A DNA stretch of 64,000 nucleotides from JAIROC01 sp031553535 (GCA_031553535.1 JAVBLM010000024.1:1-64000); one strand, 5' to 3'. Counted from the first letter of the stretch, positions 32,601 to 38,982 are shown. Notes: generated by a model from the letters alone, not told the origin. Numbers and translations are program-made.

Positions 32601-33218
32601 AAAACTGGAAGCATCAATTGTAATCTCGGTAGGAATATTGGTTGGTGATTGTATTACATTACGATAACCATATACGAAAGGGACTGTAATCTGACCTGAT
32701 GTGGTCCCGGTTCCTTTGAATGTTCCTGTGACTGTAATCTCTTTGTCACAAGTTGCATTAAGAGCATAACAGTCTTGTGACGATACCAATGTATAAGTTA
32801 GCTTCGCAAGTAAATCTTCAGTTCCTAAGCCGGGAATCGAAGAAAGATTCCACCTTATGACGCTATCTCCGGGAGTATATACCGGATCTGTACCGGTAGT
32901 TCCCTGATAATAAACGGCACTCATACTATGAAAATTAGCATAATAGGGTATCTTTATCTCTATCACCGAACCGGAAAAAGTTTCAGTGGATACATTACGC
33001 AACTCCAAAACATATTCTATCTCCTGATTAGGTAAAACTGTAAGATTTTCCTGAGAAGAAATTATATGTCCTCCTATCTTGGATATATAATTATACCCTT
33101 CAATAGATGTACTTCCTTGAGCATTTCCAATAGCTGAAGATGTAATAAATACCATCATCCATAGAGCCACAATTGCCCTCCCTCTATGTCTCGCTAAAAC
33201 TGAATACAAATTCCTCAT
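17634..33218 (-). CDS. Giant secreted Ig-like-repeat surface protein with T9SS type A tail
   Basis: About 5194 residues from the chosen ATG at 33218; the frame is open from 33314 (5226 residues). The start was chosen because MRNLYSVLARHRGRAIVALW aligns with the start of the 1183-residue neighbour, which shares the signal peptide and first 400 residues. Domain order, numbered from 33314: N-terminal domain (to about 390), immunoglobulin-like region (about 390-495), two HYR-type domains (about 500-680), 42 Ig-like repeats of about 87 residues (about 680-4330), five PKD-like repeats of about 105 residues, two more Ig-like domains, and a T9SS type A domain (from TVLFPNPVQ to VKKLIVE). The repeats have a CxxxGxVxL, YxWYxN, DSGxYxVxVxxGxCxxxS pattern. 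The protein should be a long cell-surface filament or adhesin. It is comparable in size to SprB, but homology to SprB was not established. Confidence 0.9.
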   Translation of the reverse strand: MRNLYSVLARHRGRAIVALWMMVFITSSAIGNAQGSTSIEGYNYISKIGGHIISSQENLTVLPNQEIEYVLELRNVSTETFSGSVIEIKIPYYANFHSMSAVYYQGTTGTDPVYTPGDSVIRWNLSSIPGLGTEDLLAKLTYTLVSSQDCYALNATCDKEITVTGTFKGTGTTSGQITVPFVYGYRNVIQSPTNIPTEITIDASSFVANCISSGQEFRQFVYLEDLSLGATIPVSDISSNYPFGSRYYDTINTSTGLPISGSVEYTSSNGFPKSAGKNSYYAVSSSDCWQKFFINVLDTSDIVFCAGQTLEDAVAWANDWDAVVANSGKWIFGGSVINDLSTKFLTLADSGQVLQYEATSLCGNSQIFSNGIKINVYDAPEITDTTYLLSYCIGHPLTASVVVDPHGSPIISYVWTLDGVVVGNGASLNNPILSASDNGKVLKLVVTNSCGSDSMSINIRVVNTPIALTCPANTVYADVPTEQDVCYAAVNYTSNISPGAGTNVSYRYEFSGSTTGSGSGTGSGENFNLGSTTVKVVAYNDCSIDSCEFIIVVKDHQTPMLSCVGNQNEPPISGQDYYIVSGTEFDATATDNCSGVITLTHNINQSGVSNTSLAGAKFYLGETTVKWIAIDANGNEDSCKFTVTVGSSPVIEEYPSDFICGDYGVVKLSVVSPDPALGFATYQWYREDTPISGATDSILFVNEPDGYKCELTYIVSGTSEFSNIINIKKTSSLQPQPSLVSIPASGNLCAGDGKVYLYIANADAYTNPVFMWYGADTLITNSGAYYYAAASGTYHVIVVEGGCAYKSNSQDVSISSTSINAPTISSINSETDICGEDGMIILQVTSTHTGISIKYTWFKDNAPIANSDRPIYEVRDSGSYKVMVEIDGCAAESSSIDVKKTGTTGTIKEPKLDIFPASAEICTGGKVYIGINNVAAYTNPTFKWFRNDTLQTSLTDSFVIVDITGKYFVIVMDGQCITRSIDVDVESGSGSINKPIVGNYPTTNIICGSDGVVVLQLENEIDYTGLSSVTYQWYNGNAVVAGANHIVFSAYQDGDYYLLVTSDQCVAISDTFKVRMQSVPSIAEPQVTMVPSDGKIVLGSSSAVLTLTNTTAYTNPTYQWYKDTLPIAGAVSPIYTATTEGLYQLLVVENNNCARWSDTFRVQETSCIIALPELAMIPTSGKVCEPYGSVLIQLNNVSAYVNPTYQWYKGNTLLADTTPTMEVTEAGEYRIRVTADISLTNNNRCDLYSNPETVVLDNGSFTEKPVIARSPENGVICGDEGSVLLTFTNSSKFSGATFSWVKNGYEIPNETGLTYLATDSGKYQILVRDGDCAALSLVENVIKNTSNINKPIITSTSNGTNICQNNGSILMRVTNGSLFEGMNYQWYKNNVAISGATTNYYNALDSGIYRVQVIDGICSSVSDSIRVTKDGNGNIDQPVLSKIPPHIEYICDGDGEVYYYVSNSASYNSATYIWFKDTGIVKTSGEPYYRTKSNGIYFVQVIEGSCSSVSVQDTLKSNSSPVTQPVIVSTSGGTNICSPEGTIVLRLNNSSVYTGQLLSYQWYRNDTAITINGTQMSYTATEAGDYRLQIVVAGLCSSISDSIRLTKDGSGNIVKPVLVSDPPRPLALCLGSGVIKLSVSNANSYTNAIYHWHNDTGIVQSGNSPVLYVDASGHYSVEVVADGCSSISDIDTVNLGSTTIDPALISTNTRTICGDTGVAVISLDNDTDYSNATYQWYRNDTLIANATGKIYVATTGGSYRIKVMEGSCTTYSDSINIIETSGLIHTPLTSLFPPDGIIVGSGGSVTINVSNTGDFTNATYAWYKEDTKVGIGTSYVATETGVYYVLVTEDNGCSSISAGDTIRSTEARVPRPIVHVSPSDTICGNEGSVVLTVTNTHEYVSPIYRWFNNGSQLAGGDSSVYIAKVAGIYTVIVTDTGFNSQASLPDTIYKVVGDIETPLLSRSSSGMDLCSGSGSFILSVSNSSIYSMGTEYVWYHGSWVVQRSDKPIYIVQDTGTYWVQVIEGHCSSVSDIDTVKMGNTSIKEAKIASLSGTNLCGTNGIVTLYLTNETDYSSPVYTWYRNDTLLVGENNYTLNVYTPSDYRIQVEDGSCSSVSDSIRVTQDGSVISNPILVRNPLNSDLCAGDGIVYLYVSNRSDYTSPVYTWFRNDTLIQRDTMWHYDATVAGLYMVEVTEGLCSSWDSTRIEPGNGSGIVAPVVTSRPVTNEICGERGVVVLTVSNSAVYTNATYQWYRNYVPITTQGTDSVYFAEVAGLYRVQVMEGSCTSFSDTLRVKSNNSLMERPILFASGDTLCTGGSVLLSVDNTGDYFGFSPQYIWYKGTEVVQDDTLAVYEATEDGEYRVQVILDDMCSSVSTPKEIYPGGTVVPPVIASVSGGQVICGVEGSVILELSNYSSYGNIAIQWYKNNKLIAGAVSEHYKVEVKDTGIYRVYIKDGACSAFSDTMGVYFDINGDIKAPKVVSSSPGLMLCYGGSILLRVNNTGDYSNDARYVWYLGSSIVQDSSLSVYVAKTPGIYYVQVVDGECTAHSTNDTVRQSLSSIDPAVIVSTSGNTNICQGQSEDGIVLMLSPTVSYGNNATYQWYKNNVAISGADTTLYIARDSGRYILEVINGSCSSVSNEIRITKDGSGNIVNPVLSRIPQQGDLCVGGDVYYYVSNASVYGNARYNWFRGNALIQSDTLSYYRASRSGVYYVEVVSGTCSSISGFDTLKDNTSTIDRPVIVSTAGTNLCQGDGSVVLRLNNQNLFGSGALYQWYKNNVPIVGATSTVYTVVDSGHYRIMVIDGSCSSMSDSIRITKTGTTSITQPQYSKQPDTKMICLGGSIVYTISNPGSYSSNAVYMWFRDSIIVQQDKKITYEATTSGKYYVEVIDGLCSSVSRVDTIELSNNSAPLAEIESVSGGYEICAGDVPQAGSVMLWLKDTLSHSGSTYQWYRNGIAISGATTIIYNATDSGYYHIQVMNGECSSTSEGKQVYKNTGLIIKPVLTKTPLNGQICEGSGRVLLTVNNASIYNAGSEYIWYYNNHVVARGIEPTYIAKEAGTYLVQVVEGSCTSVSAPSQISSSTNTIELPLIVSTSGETNICPVNRGSIVMRLINGDDYSTSATYQWYKNNILVPGATGRIYSTTDSGEYRIMVRDGICSSISDSIKVTKEGTGSIRRPLLAKYPTNGMICEESGSVVIYVTNTTNYSTSSIYQWFNDTGIVQSSMSPSYAVTVAGDYFVQVVEGSCSSESAPITVEENSASTPITKPNIVSTSGDTNICQTNGSILMRVTNGSAYSTNVTYQWYKNGSMITGATNNYYNALDSGIYRVQVIDGICSSVSDSIRVTKKGNSNIGTPILSKQPNSSTICIGGEITYHVSNSSDYQNATYIWFNDTGIVQNDTSSSYLTKQPGIYFVQVIEGSCSSVSRPDTIKSGGIIIPAQISSVSGGQVICGPDGTIILQLANKDQYGSISIQWYKDNKVIPDAIFETYEVHIADTGVYKVYIQDGECGSFSDTIRVRYDINGDIKKPVLLSSSPTLELCNGGSILLSVSNTNDYAQNARYVWYKEHSIIQDSTLSYYEVKATGIYYVQVVDGDCSSRSKSDTIVSGGSITTPIITAIPESNEVCGTTGVVILRITNAGSYTNPTYQWYKNNVIIPGETKALYEATDSGYYKIHVTEGSCTAFSTPEVKVTKDNSKGIEPPILFNQSQTTELCTGGNILLVVDNTGDYGQGARYVWYRGDQLVQDSIIPYYEVKVTGVYFVQVVDGECSARSGRDETITPGGNIEKPLISAVPVSNTICGNNGIVMLTLENVNDYVNPSIQWYRNNKPISGATDVIYEAHDTGSYRVGIKEGTCSTLSDTAIKVTKDPNSSIEIPRLISTSPNSKLCTGGSILLTVANIGDYGLNARYIWYRGTAKVQDGILPYYEVLTTGIYFVQVVDGNCSSRSKSDTITSGTGNIEPPTFNSSPISNTICGDTGVVILTFTNETDYTNPTIQWYKNNVLIPGENKHIYVARTSGLYRLHVIDGDCSAFSEDTIRLIKNNSNIALPVVLSSSQTGVICGPDGSVLLTVKNTASYSPGSTRYVWYREDRIVQNDTLSSYETQDAGNYFVHVIDGSCSAVSATITLTKTINNFDKPVVAYLPASLNICGDTGVVFLSVSNTSVYTNPTYQWYRGSTLLQGETHSYYSAVDSGNYRVLVIDGNCSAFSVIVPVTKTNTDINKPIIASSTPNGKIYGGNPVKLSLRNEAMYSSPQYYWYRDDMTLTLLTTDPICTTNIAGKYKLLLVDGNCAAWSNVLILTDTACNTPSFVADNMDVCDSMSFDLALTIDTMSVNSVMKYYSDNLAQIQLPSSEIEPHHTKTYYLQSTDTITGCKSAIVPVVITVVPKPALPSAVADMIYVNGATVSSYTFTGTTPNASYIWAWVSGDTIIGLPKSGVNIMQGFTAINTDTVVKEATYMYTTVITNTGTASCYASDTGYFKLIILPTPDVNIHNDNQIICSGQVIDTVSFTGRVQNTVYSWTRTSGSYVGFPSTGTGNIQDSILINKGSSPITLTYQVTPTFTYRGVTSYGTPKYFNITINPEPVLSSVPDMEYCPGTVVAAYQFSGTAGMTYSWTRIGGDSVGLKNSGTGSLPSFTATNTTGFVHTAIYEVTAYYTANNLTCDTKDTFLITVNPHTTIDAVADQELCNHDPLSIQFTGTGNEYKWEHVSGDVIGNLPFAGTGDINIASVTNSTQRTLSAVYKATAGYYSSTIGICDGDATYFTFTVNPTPVLNSIAHAGTICSGTNFNYTATSLVQGVTYAWTRIADPDINGGNVSSGNTPYINEVLNNTSGSTITVTYEFTLTVGICSETSLVTVDVLPSAQLEITYLNDACTGDSTVLIPYTTTSTATMYYTITFSTASLNAGFKSITTPTLLPASPLQIVLPSHVQSGIFDGIIHVQVGNCVENVPFGIQISKPARITTQPVSSLNLCDGEDNLSLSVVADGDNLSYQWYHNGMAIAGATSSTYIEPFTSELEGKYYVEVTGSCGIAVSDTVEVSSSKLAVEEKWDDVLYVPNFGNQYVSFRWYKNGVAIATDGASQYYTDPNGFVGTYRVRAYFADGSYEESCSITLNRAKAHKTVLFPNPVQRGGEYKIVFDGEYLDNAVIEVFDAVGKLLETHTMTGDQIQLSAWYAAGSYTIRVITKDQNIRVKKLIVE
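20330..31270 (-). repeat. 42 tandem Ig-like repeats inside the giant gene
   Basis: By eye I counted 42 consecutive units of about 260 bp. For much of the array, units alternate between two types. One has a TYQWYKNN...GATDSGxYRVxVxxG core; the other has YxWFxDTGIVQ...GxYFVQVxEGSCSSVS. This makes a higher-order period near 520 bp. Some distant units are almost identical in DNA, for example 23200-23330 and 28950-29080, which indicates recent duplication or gene conversion. Confidence 0.85.
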
Positions 33219-33322
33219 ATGACTTAATTTTATTCTGTTCCTTAATAAGAAATTATTTAATGTCGACAATGTCTTTATCATTCCTTTATATATATTATTA
33301 CAATCCTTTTCCATAAAACAAA

Positions 33323-36300
33323 TTATCTTTCAAAACCTATTATAATTTCCGGAGGCGTTGCCGGTACTATTTTCAATAAAAATGTAGAAGTAGACTGACA
33401 CATGCCTGTTCCCACTGTATAGGAAACATAGGTTTGCCCCGTTGTTACTCCTTTTATCTGAACAGGATTATCGCCTGATGATCCCACTATTTGTGCATTC
33501 GTATTGGAAAGTGTCCATACACCACCTATCGTAGCACAAGACAGTTGAATTGTTGCATCTGCACAAACCGCATTTCTTTGAGCCGTAATAGCATCAATGA
33601 CTGGAAATGTACCTACAGATACCGCACTTGTAGTATTCGAACAACCTGTAGTAGATGAAGTAAATGTAAATGTTGCTGAACCAATGGCTATCCCTGTTAC
33701 AAAACCATCATTCGTTACCGAAGCAACAGAAGGATTATTGCTCACCCAAGTTCCTCCCTCACTTGGAGACAATTGGGTTTGAGTTCCAATACAAATACTG
33801 CTTGACCCTATAATAGATACTATTGGTAAAGGCTTAATAGTTACAGAATCTGTAGTGGATGAGCATTGTGTCGTATTATCAGTATAAGTAAATACCACTC
33901 TACCCGCGCTAACGCCTGTTACCTCACCCGCATTATCCACGGTTGCGATTGCTGTATTGCTACTCTGCCATACACCATTTGCTGTCGGAGACAACTGAGT
34001 AACTATTCCAACACAAATACTGTCAGCACCGGTAATAGAAACTACAGGCAATGCTTTTATTATTACCGTTACTGTAGAAGTGTCAGAGCAACCGTTTGCA
34101 GTGGTTCCGATTATGTGGTAAGAAGCATTTTGTACTCCTGATATAACTGTATTACTTACCGGAGAATAATCCGCACTATAATACGCAAGCGTCAATCCTA
34201 TGGTATCTCCTGACGATACTGTCAGCTCTTTGAGGTCTACTGTCAACGGATAACACACTGCTGAAGGATCGGCAAACGAAAATTCCGGTTTTGCGTTAAT
34301 AATAATCCTTACCGTCGATGTATCGGAACAACCGTTTATGGTCTCTCCGATTACATGATAATCCGCATCCTGTACGCCGGAAATAACCGTATTACTCAAT
34401 AGTGTATATGCCGAATTATAATAGGTCAGCTTCAAGCCAACGGTATCCCCTGTGGATACTACCAGATTTTTCAGGTCTATTGTGAAGGGATCACATACCG
34501 CTGAAGGATTGGCAAACGAAAACTCAGGCTTCCGGTAAATAGTTACCCTTACCGTCGATGTATCGGAACAACCGTTTATGGTCTCTCCGATTATATGATA
34601 ATCCGCATCCTGTACGCCGGAGATAACCGTATTACTCAATAGCGTATATGCCGAATTATAATAGGTCAACGTCAAGCCAACGGTATCTCCTGCGGATACT
34701 ACCAGATTTTTCAGGTCTATCGTGAAAGGATCACATACCGGAGTAGGATTGGCAAACGAAAATTCAGGCTTTGTATTAATAATCACCCTTACTGTCGAAG
34801 TGTCGGAACATTCGTCCGCTGTCTTTCCGATTATATGATAAATGGTATCCTGTACGCCCGAGATAGTTGTACTGCTCAACTCTGTATAATCCGAGCTATA
34901 GTAAGTCAAAGTTAATCCTGCTATACTGCCGGACGATAAAGTTAATCCTGTAAGATCTACTGTGAAGGGATCACATACCGGAGTAGGATTGGCAAAGGTA
35001 AATTCCGGCTTCGTATAAATAGTCACTCTTACTGTTGAGGTGTCGGAACAGCCATTTGATGTAGTTCCGATTATATGATAATCCGCATCCTGTACGCCGG
35101 AGATAACCGTACTGCTCAATAGCGTATAAGCCGAATTATAATAGGCCAACGTCAAGCCAATGGTATCTCCTGATGCTTTTGTCAAAGCCTTCAGGTCTAT
35201 CGTTGAGGGGTAACATACAGGAGCAGGATTGCTAAATGCAAATTCCGGTTTCTCGTAAATAATCACTCTTACTGTTGAAGTATCCAAACAGCCGTTTACA
35301 GTCTCTCCGATTATATGGTAAGACGCATCTTGTACGCCCGATATAATTGTATTACTTACCGGAGAATAATCCGAATTATAATAGGCCAATGTCAAACCGG
35401 TAATACTACCCGATAATATTGTTAAATTTTCAAGGTTTACCGTCGATGGATAACACACCGGGGTAGGATCGGCGAAAGTAAATTCAGGATTTGCATACAC
35501 ATTGATTTTTACCGAATCGGAAACAAATCCGCATGAATTTGTAATAACCACTTTCAGGTATTTTCCATTATCTGTAATCGCTAACGAAGAAAATGTTACC
35601 GAAGCATCATTACCTCCGATAACCACTCCTCCGAACGTCCATTGATAAGTTACATAATCGTCATTTGCAGTCACCTCCACTTCTGCTGAAAAACCCTGTC
35701 CCACGCAATAACTTGTGTCAGGATCAAACTTTGTAATGGTTGGTTTATCATGCACTATAATTTTAACCCCGTTACTGGTAATCGAAGAATTATCACATAC
35801 AAACTGTGCCTGATAAGTAAGAATTTTATTTGTATCTGCCAGCGCTAATTCTCTTGCTGAAAGGTTACTTACCATTTCAGTTCCCAAATACCAATTCCCG
35901 GAATTACTTTTAACCGCATCCCAGTCACTTGCCCAAACTACTGCTTTGTCCATGGTCTCCCCCGCACAAAATACAATGTCGGAAGTATCCAAGACATTAA
36001 TAAAAAACTTCTGCCAGCAATTACTTGGCGATACTGCATAATAGGAACCTTTACCGGCCGATTTCGGAAAACCGGTCGACGTATATTCTACAGAACCCGT
36101 TACCGGTAAACCTGTGGTTGTATTGATTGTATCATAATATTTTGAACCGGAAGGATAATTAGAACTTATATCCGATACCGGGATTGTTGCCCCTGATGTT
36201 AAATCTTCTAGATAAACATATTGCCGGTATTGCTGGTCTGCATTATTACAATCGGCAACAAAAGCAGATGCATCAATCGTAATCTTGACAGGAGTAGTAG

Positions 36301-36874
36301 TTGGCGTTTGTATTACATTGCGATAACCATATACAAAAGGAGCAGTAACCGAGCCTGAAGTGCTGCCGGTTCCGGTGAATGATCCTGTAACAGTAATTTC
36401 TTTTTCACATGTTGAATTAAGAGCGTAGCAATCATGGGATGACACCAATGTATAGGTTAGCTTGGCAAGCAAGTCGTCAGTCCCTAACCCCGGAACGGAT
36501 GAAAGATTCCATCTTATGACATTGTCTCCGGGAACATATACCGGAGCTGTACCAATAGTTCCTTGATAATAGACAACATCCAAGCTATGGAAATTAGCAT
36601 AGTAAGGTACACTTACCTCTATTACCGAACCGGAAAAAGTTTCAGTGGAAACATTACGCAATTCCAAAATATATTCTATTTCCTGCTCCGGCAATACATC
36701 CAGATTCTCCTGAGAAGACGTTATATGTCCTCCTATCTTAGATACATAGTTAAAAACCTGTATTCCCTGAGCATTACTGATACCCGGCAAAAATATAAAT
36801 AATCCTATCATAAATAAAAATACAGTAATAGCTTTTTTTCTTCGCTCTGGTAAAATAAAGTATAAATTTCTCAT
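33323..36874 (-). CDS. Secreted multi-domain repeat protein, paralogue of the giant protein's N-terminus
   Basis: This 1183-residue protein has a signal peptide (about 1-36, ending SNAQG). Its first roughly 400 residues share long identical stretches with the giant protein downstream (for example YVSKIGGHITSSQENL). An immunoglobulin-like region (about 375-460) follows, then six tandem 80-residue repeats (about 462-943, KPEFSFANPxxVC...DTSTVRVxI) and two BIG2-like domains (about 944-1085). A C-terminal module of about 95 residues ends in PPEIIIGFER. No standard T9SS type A or B tail is present. The C-terminal module recurs in three large proteins of unit B. The gene lies between the small 208-residue gene and the giant gene on one transcript. 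Adhesion or surface-layer function is an inference from domain types. Confidence 0.85.
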   Translation of the reverse strand: MRNLYFILPERRKKAITVFLFMIGLFIFLPGISNAQGIQVFNYVSKIGGHITSSQENLDVLPEQEIEYILELRNVSTETFSGSVIEVSVPYYANFHSLDVVYYQGTIGTAPVYVPGDNVIRWNLSSVPGLGTDDLLAKLTYTLVSSHDCYALNSTCEKEITVTGSFTGTGSTSGSVTAPFVYGYRNVIQTPTTTPVKITIDASAFVADCNNADQQYRQYVYLEDLTSGATIPVSDISSNYPSGSKYYDTINTTTGLPVTGSVEYTSTGFPKSAGKGSYYAVSPSNCWQKFFINVLDTSDIVFCAGETMDKAVVWASDWDAVKSNSGNWYLGTEMVSNLSARELALADTNKILTYQAQFVCDNSSITSNGVKIIVHDKPTITKFDPDTSYCVGQGFSAEVEVTANDDYVTYQWTFGGVVIGGNDASVTFSSLAITDNGKYLKVVITNSCGFVSDSVKINVYANPEFTFADPTPVCYPSTVNLENLTILSGSITGLTLAYYNSDYSPVSNTIISGVQDASYHIIGETVNGCLDTSTVRVIIYEKPEFAFSNPAPVCYPSTIDLKALTKASGDTIGLTLAYYNSAYTLLSSTVISGVQDADYHIIGTTSNGCSDTSTVRVTIYTKPEFTFANPTPVCDPFTVDLTGLTLSSGSIAGLTLTYYSSDYTELSSTTISGVQDTIYHIIGKTADECSDTSTVRVIINTKPEFSFANPTPVCDPFTIDLKNLVVSAGDTVGLTLTYYNSAYTLLSNTVISGVQDADYHIIGETINGCSDTSTVRVTIYRKPEFSFANPSAVCDPFTIDLKNLVVSTGDTVGLKLTYYNSAYTLLSNTVISGVQDADYHVIGETINGCSDTSTVRIIINAKPEFSFADPSAVCYPLTVDLKELTVSSGDTIGLTLAYYSADYSPVSNTVISGVQNASYHIIGTTANGCSDTSTVTVIIKALPVVSITGADSICVGIVTQLSPTANGVWQSSNTAIATVDNAGEVTGVSAGRVVFTYTDNTTQCSSTTDSVTIKPLPIVSIIGSSSICIGTQTQLSPSEGGTWVSNNPSVASVTNDGFVTGIAIGSATFTFTSSTTGCSNTTSAVSVGTFPVIDAITAQRNAVCADATIQLSCATIGGVWTLSNTNAQIVGSSGDNPVQIKGVTTGQTYVSYTVGTGMCQSTSTFLLKIVPATPPEIIIGFER
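34050..35495 (-). repeat. Six tandem 240-bp repeats in the 1183-residue gene
   Basis: Six units of 80 codons, each beginning KPEF(S/T/A)F and ending DTSTVRV. Units four and five (counted from the N-terminus) are nearly identical in DNA, for example around 34300-34700, pointing to recent duplication. Confidence 0.85.
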
Positions 36875-36962
36875 TTTGTTTGTTTTGTTTTTCTCTCTAT
36901 GGTTTTTATCGAATAACTCTCAACGTAAACAATGCAAATATATTATTTTTTTAAATATTATT

Positions 36963-37589
36963 TTATATTTTTATGTGTTTTTTATAACAATTATCTTTCA
37001 ATTTCCATAATAACTCAGCAGAGATTGAAGTTTTAACACCCTTCTCCACAAAAATCATTGTGGTTTCACACAAATTTTCCAGAGAATAAAACAGATATGG
37101 ATTCTCCTCATTAAATTCTTCTAAATCCAACATTGAATCAACTTTCAAATTTGTCTCAATTTTAATTGCACCCGATTTTACATCGTTATTACATGAATTT
37201 ATTACAATAAACTCCACTAATTTTCTATTATTCGCTATCGTTATACAACATAAAGTGTGTGAATATTTATATGAACTAAGGGACACATTATCATCACCGG
37301 CAAATCCGGTGGTATTAAAAATATATTTTATTACCTCTGTATTTTGATTTATACCTTCCCGTAACTCATTGGATGAAGAAATTATAATTCCCAATGGTAA
37401 CTGGTCCATGCAAGCCAATACATCATTTTTCAAAGTACTGAAAACGACCGGAGTTACAGGATCTGTTCTAATAGAATTATCAACAATCATAGACCCATAA
37501 CTCCCTCCGAACACGAAAGAAAGTCTTGTCATTAATAATAGATATATTATTATTATGCTGCAATGTTGTCCTTTAATTATTATTTTCAA
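36963..37589 (-). CDS. Small secreted protein of unknown function, first gene of unit A
   Basis: The 208-residue protein has a hydrophobic N-terminal segment (about residues 8-28) resembling a signal peptide. No domain was recognised. Features seen are a NNDVLACMDQLPLG-like stretch near 55-68, four or five cysteines and a basic C-terminus (NCYKKHIKI). It is not recognisably related to the lipocalin-like small proteins of unit B, although it holds the same first position. It lies 88 bp before the 1183-residue gene, behind a long untranslated leader whose sequence is shared with unit B. Confidence 0.6.
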   Translation of the reverse strand: MKIIIKGQHCSIIIIYLLLMTRLSFVFGGSYGSMIVDNSIRTDPVTPVVFSTLKNDVLACMDQLPLGIIISSSNELREGINQNTEVIKYIFNTTGFAGDDNVSLSSYKYSHTLCCITIANNRKLVEFIVINSCNNDVKSGAIKIETNLKVDSMLDLEEFNEENPYLFYSLENLCETTMIFVEKGVKTSISAELLWKLKDNCYKKHIKI

Positions 37590-37679
37590 TGTCTAATAAC
37601 TGTTTAGTACTCAAATTTTCATCCCGAAAACACCTTTTTTACATTATTTCTTACAAGAACGAAGGCGTTTTACTGTTAA

Positions 37680-37905
37680 TTTGTCTCTTTTTAAACACAT
37701 TTTTTGTGTCTATAAATCAAACACATCAAATTAATTCATTATTAACCAATAATTTAATAGTCATAATATAGTCTAGGTACTAACATACAAAGATATACAA
37801 TAAAACAACTACTTTTTTATATAAAAACACCTTTTTATTAATTATAATAACACTATTACTAAATAATTGTTTTTATAAACCCTTCATTTTTATATATTGA
37901 CATCA
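37680..37905 (-). promoter_or_regulatory. Upstream region of unit A, homologous to that of unit B
   Basis: This AT-rich stretch aligns over roughly 200 bp with 55155-55365 upstream of unit B. Shared words include TATACAATAAAA, AAACACCTTTTT / AGACACCTTTTT and TATAAATCAAAC / TATAAATTAAAT. Both carry a CAAAnnTA on the plus strand, that is TAnnTTTG read toward the genes, at 37788-37795 (TATCTTTG). If this is the -7 box, the transcript has an untranslated leader of nearly 200 bases. Confidence 0.55.
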
Positions 37906-38166
37906 TCAAAAATTGATTTCTGGGCTCTCAAACACCTGTTGGAAAGGAATCTTTCGCCACAGATCAGCCACCTTCAACTATGTAGAAAGAAGAATTTTTT
38001 ATGGAAGAGCCTATTGCCAACTTTATATACTCTAACTCTCACAGTTAATTCATTTTTATTTCATCAAACCTTGAAGATTTGCAACACGAAAAGGAATTCC
38101 CCAATAAGGGCTAAACCATCTACAACACGATCCCTTACCGAATCCATCATTGCCATCCTCCGGTGA
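37897..38166 (+). other. Intergenic stretch with an unconvincing 89-codon ORF
   Basis: An 89-residue frame is open here but no family was recognised, its codon use does not look like its neighbours', and no promoter box precedes it. It may be remnant coding sequence or chance. The flanking 38170-38440 holds nothing recognised. Confidence 0.2.
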
Positions 38167-38439
38167 AAATTTTGAGAATCAATTTGATACATTTATCTTC
38201 ATTTTATAAACAGGAAGATACAAATTTTTCGAATGGCTCCCTGATTTTAGGGTTCCGGCAATATACTCCTGAACTAAATTTGAAAATATAGTTTGGAATT
38301 GAAAATGTTCTTCATTGTGAAGGCCCTTAAAGCTTATTAGTTTAATTTTCATGCTAGATAAATTTATATGATTAATACTAAAAAAATACAAAAGAAAGAA
38401 AAGAAATACAGGTAAACGGTTTTGTTCCGGCTCTTTTCA

Positions 38440-38790
38440 TCATAACAGACCCTGTTTCTGTTTTCAGACAGGCAATCTTCATTATTATAGACCCTGTTTC
38501 CATTTTCAAAGAGGCAGCCTTCATCATAATGGACCCTGTTTTCATTTTTAAACAAGCAGTCTTCGTCGTAATGTACCCTGTTTTTATTTTCAAACAGGCA
38601 GTCTTTGTCATGGTATTCCCTGTTTGTATTTCCAAACAGGGTTTTCCGCCTGCGATATTCCTTGTTTGGATTTTTAAACAGGGTTTTCCATCTATGGAAT
38701 TCATTGTTTGAATTCTCAAACAGGGTCTTCCATCCATGGGATTGTTTGTTTGAAATTGAAAACAGGGTCTCAGGACTTCCTGAACCCTTA
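38440..38790 (-). repeat. 42-bp tandem hairpin array, CCTGTTT type
   Basis: CCTGTTT-like words start at 38451, 38493, 38535, 38577, 38619 and 38661, an exact 42-bp period, with about eight units in all. Most units form a hairpin such as CCCTGTTTG/CAAACAGGG around a 6-base loop at 38618. Read on the minus strand, the unit CCTGTTTGAAAATAAAAACA aligns with the array at 63650-63895. Because 42 is a multiple of three, several frames stay open; none looks like a real gene. Confidence 0.8.
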
Positions 38791-38942
38791 TACGGAATTG
38801 AAAACAGGTATCTAAGGCGTTTGAACTCCTTCAGGAGAATTTGGAAGACACATTCCGGCGTCCTGAAATAGTTGCCGGTAAATCCAAAATGCCTTTCATG
38901 ACCGAAAACACGTTTGCCGGAGGCGGACAATAAACGGTTATA

Positions 38943-38982
38943 AAAGAAAAAACTCTTTCCGTAAAAAAGAAAGAGGCTTTTA
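38943..38982 (-). terminator. Probable terminator of surface unit B
   Basis: CTCTTTC (38953-38959) pairs with GAAAGAG (38969-38975); on the minus strand a TTTTTTCTTTT run follows. It lies about 280 bp after the last gene of unit B. The sequence between (38983-39254) shows nothing else. Confidence 0.55.

Noticed and set aside
17634..33314. Naming the giant gene sprB
   Set aside because: Size and T9SS tail are similar, but the Ig-repeat content and neighbours do not show orthology, and no gliding genes are in the window.
37897..38166. Transposase remnant
   Set aside because: The translated frame shows no transposase motif and no inverted ends were found; kept only as an unexplained stretch.
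38440..38790. CRISPR array
   Set aside because: All five arrays lack the repeat/unique-spacer pattern: the whole 42-bp unit varies gradually and no cas genes are present.
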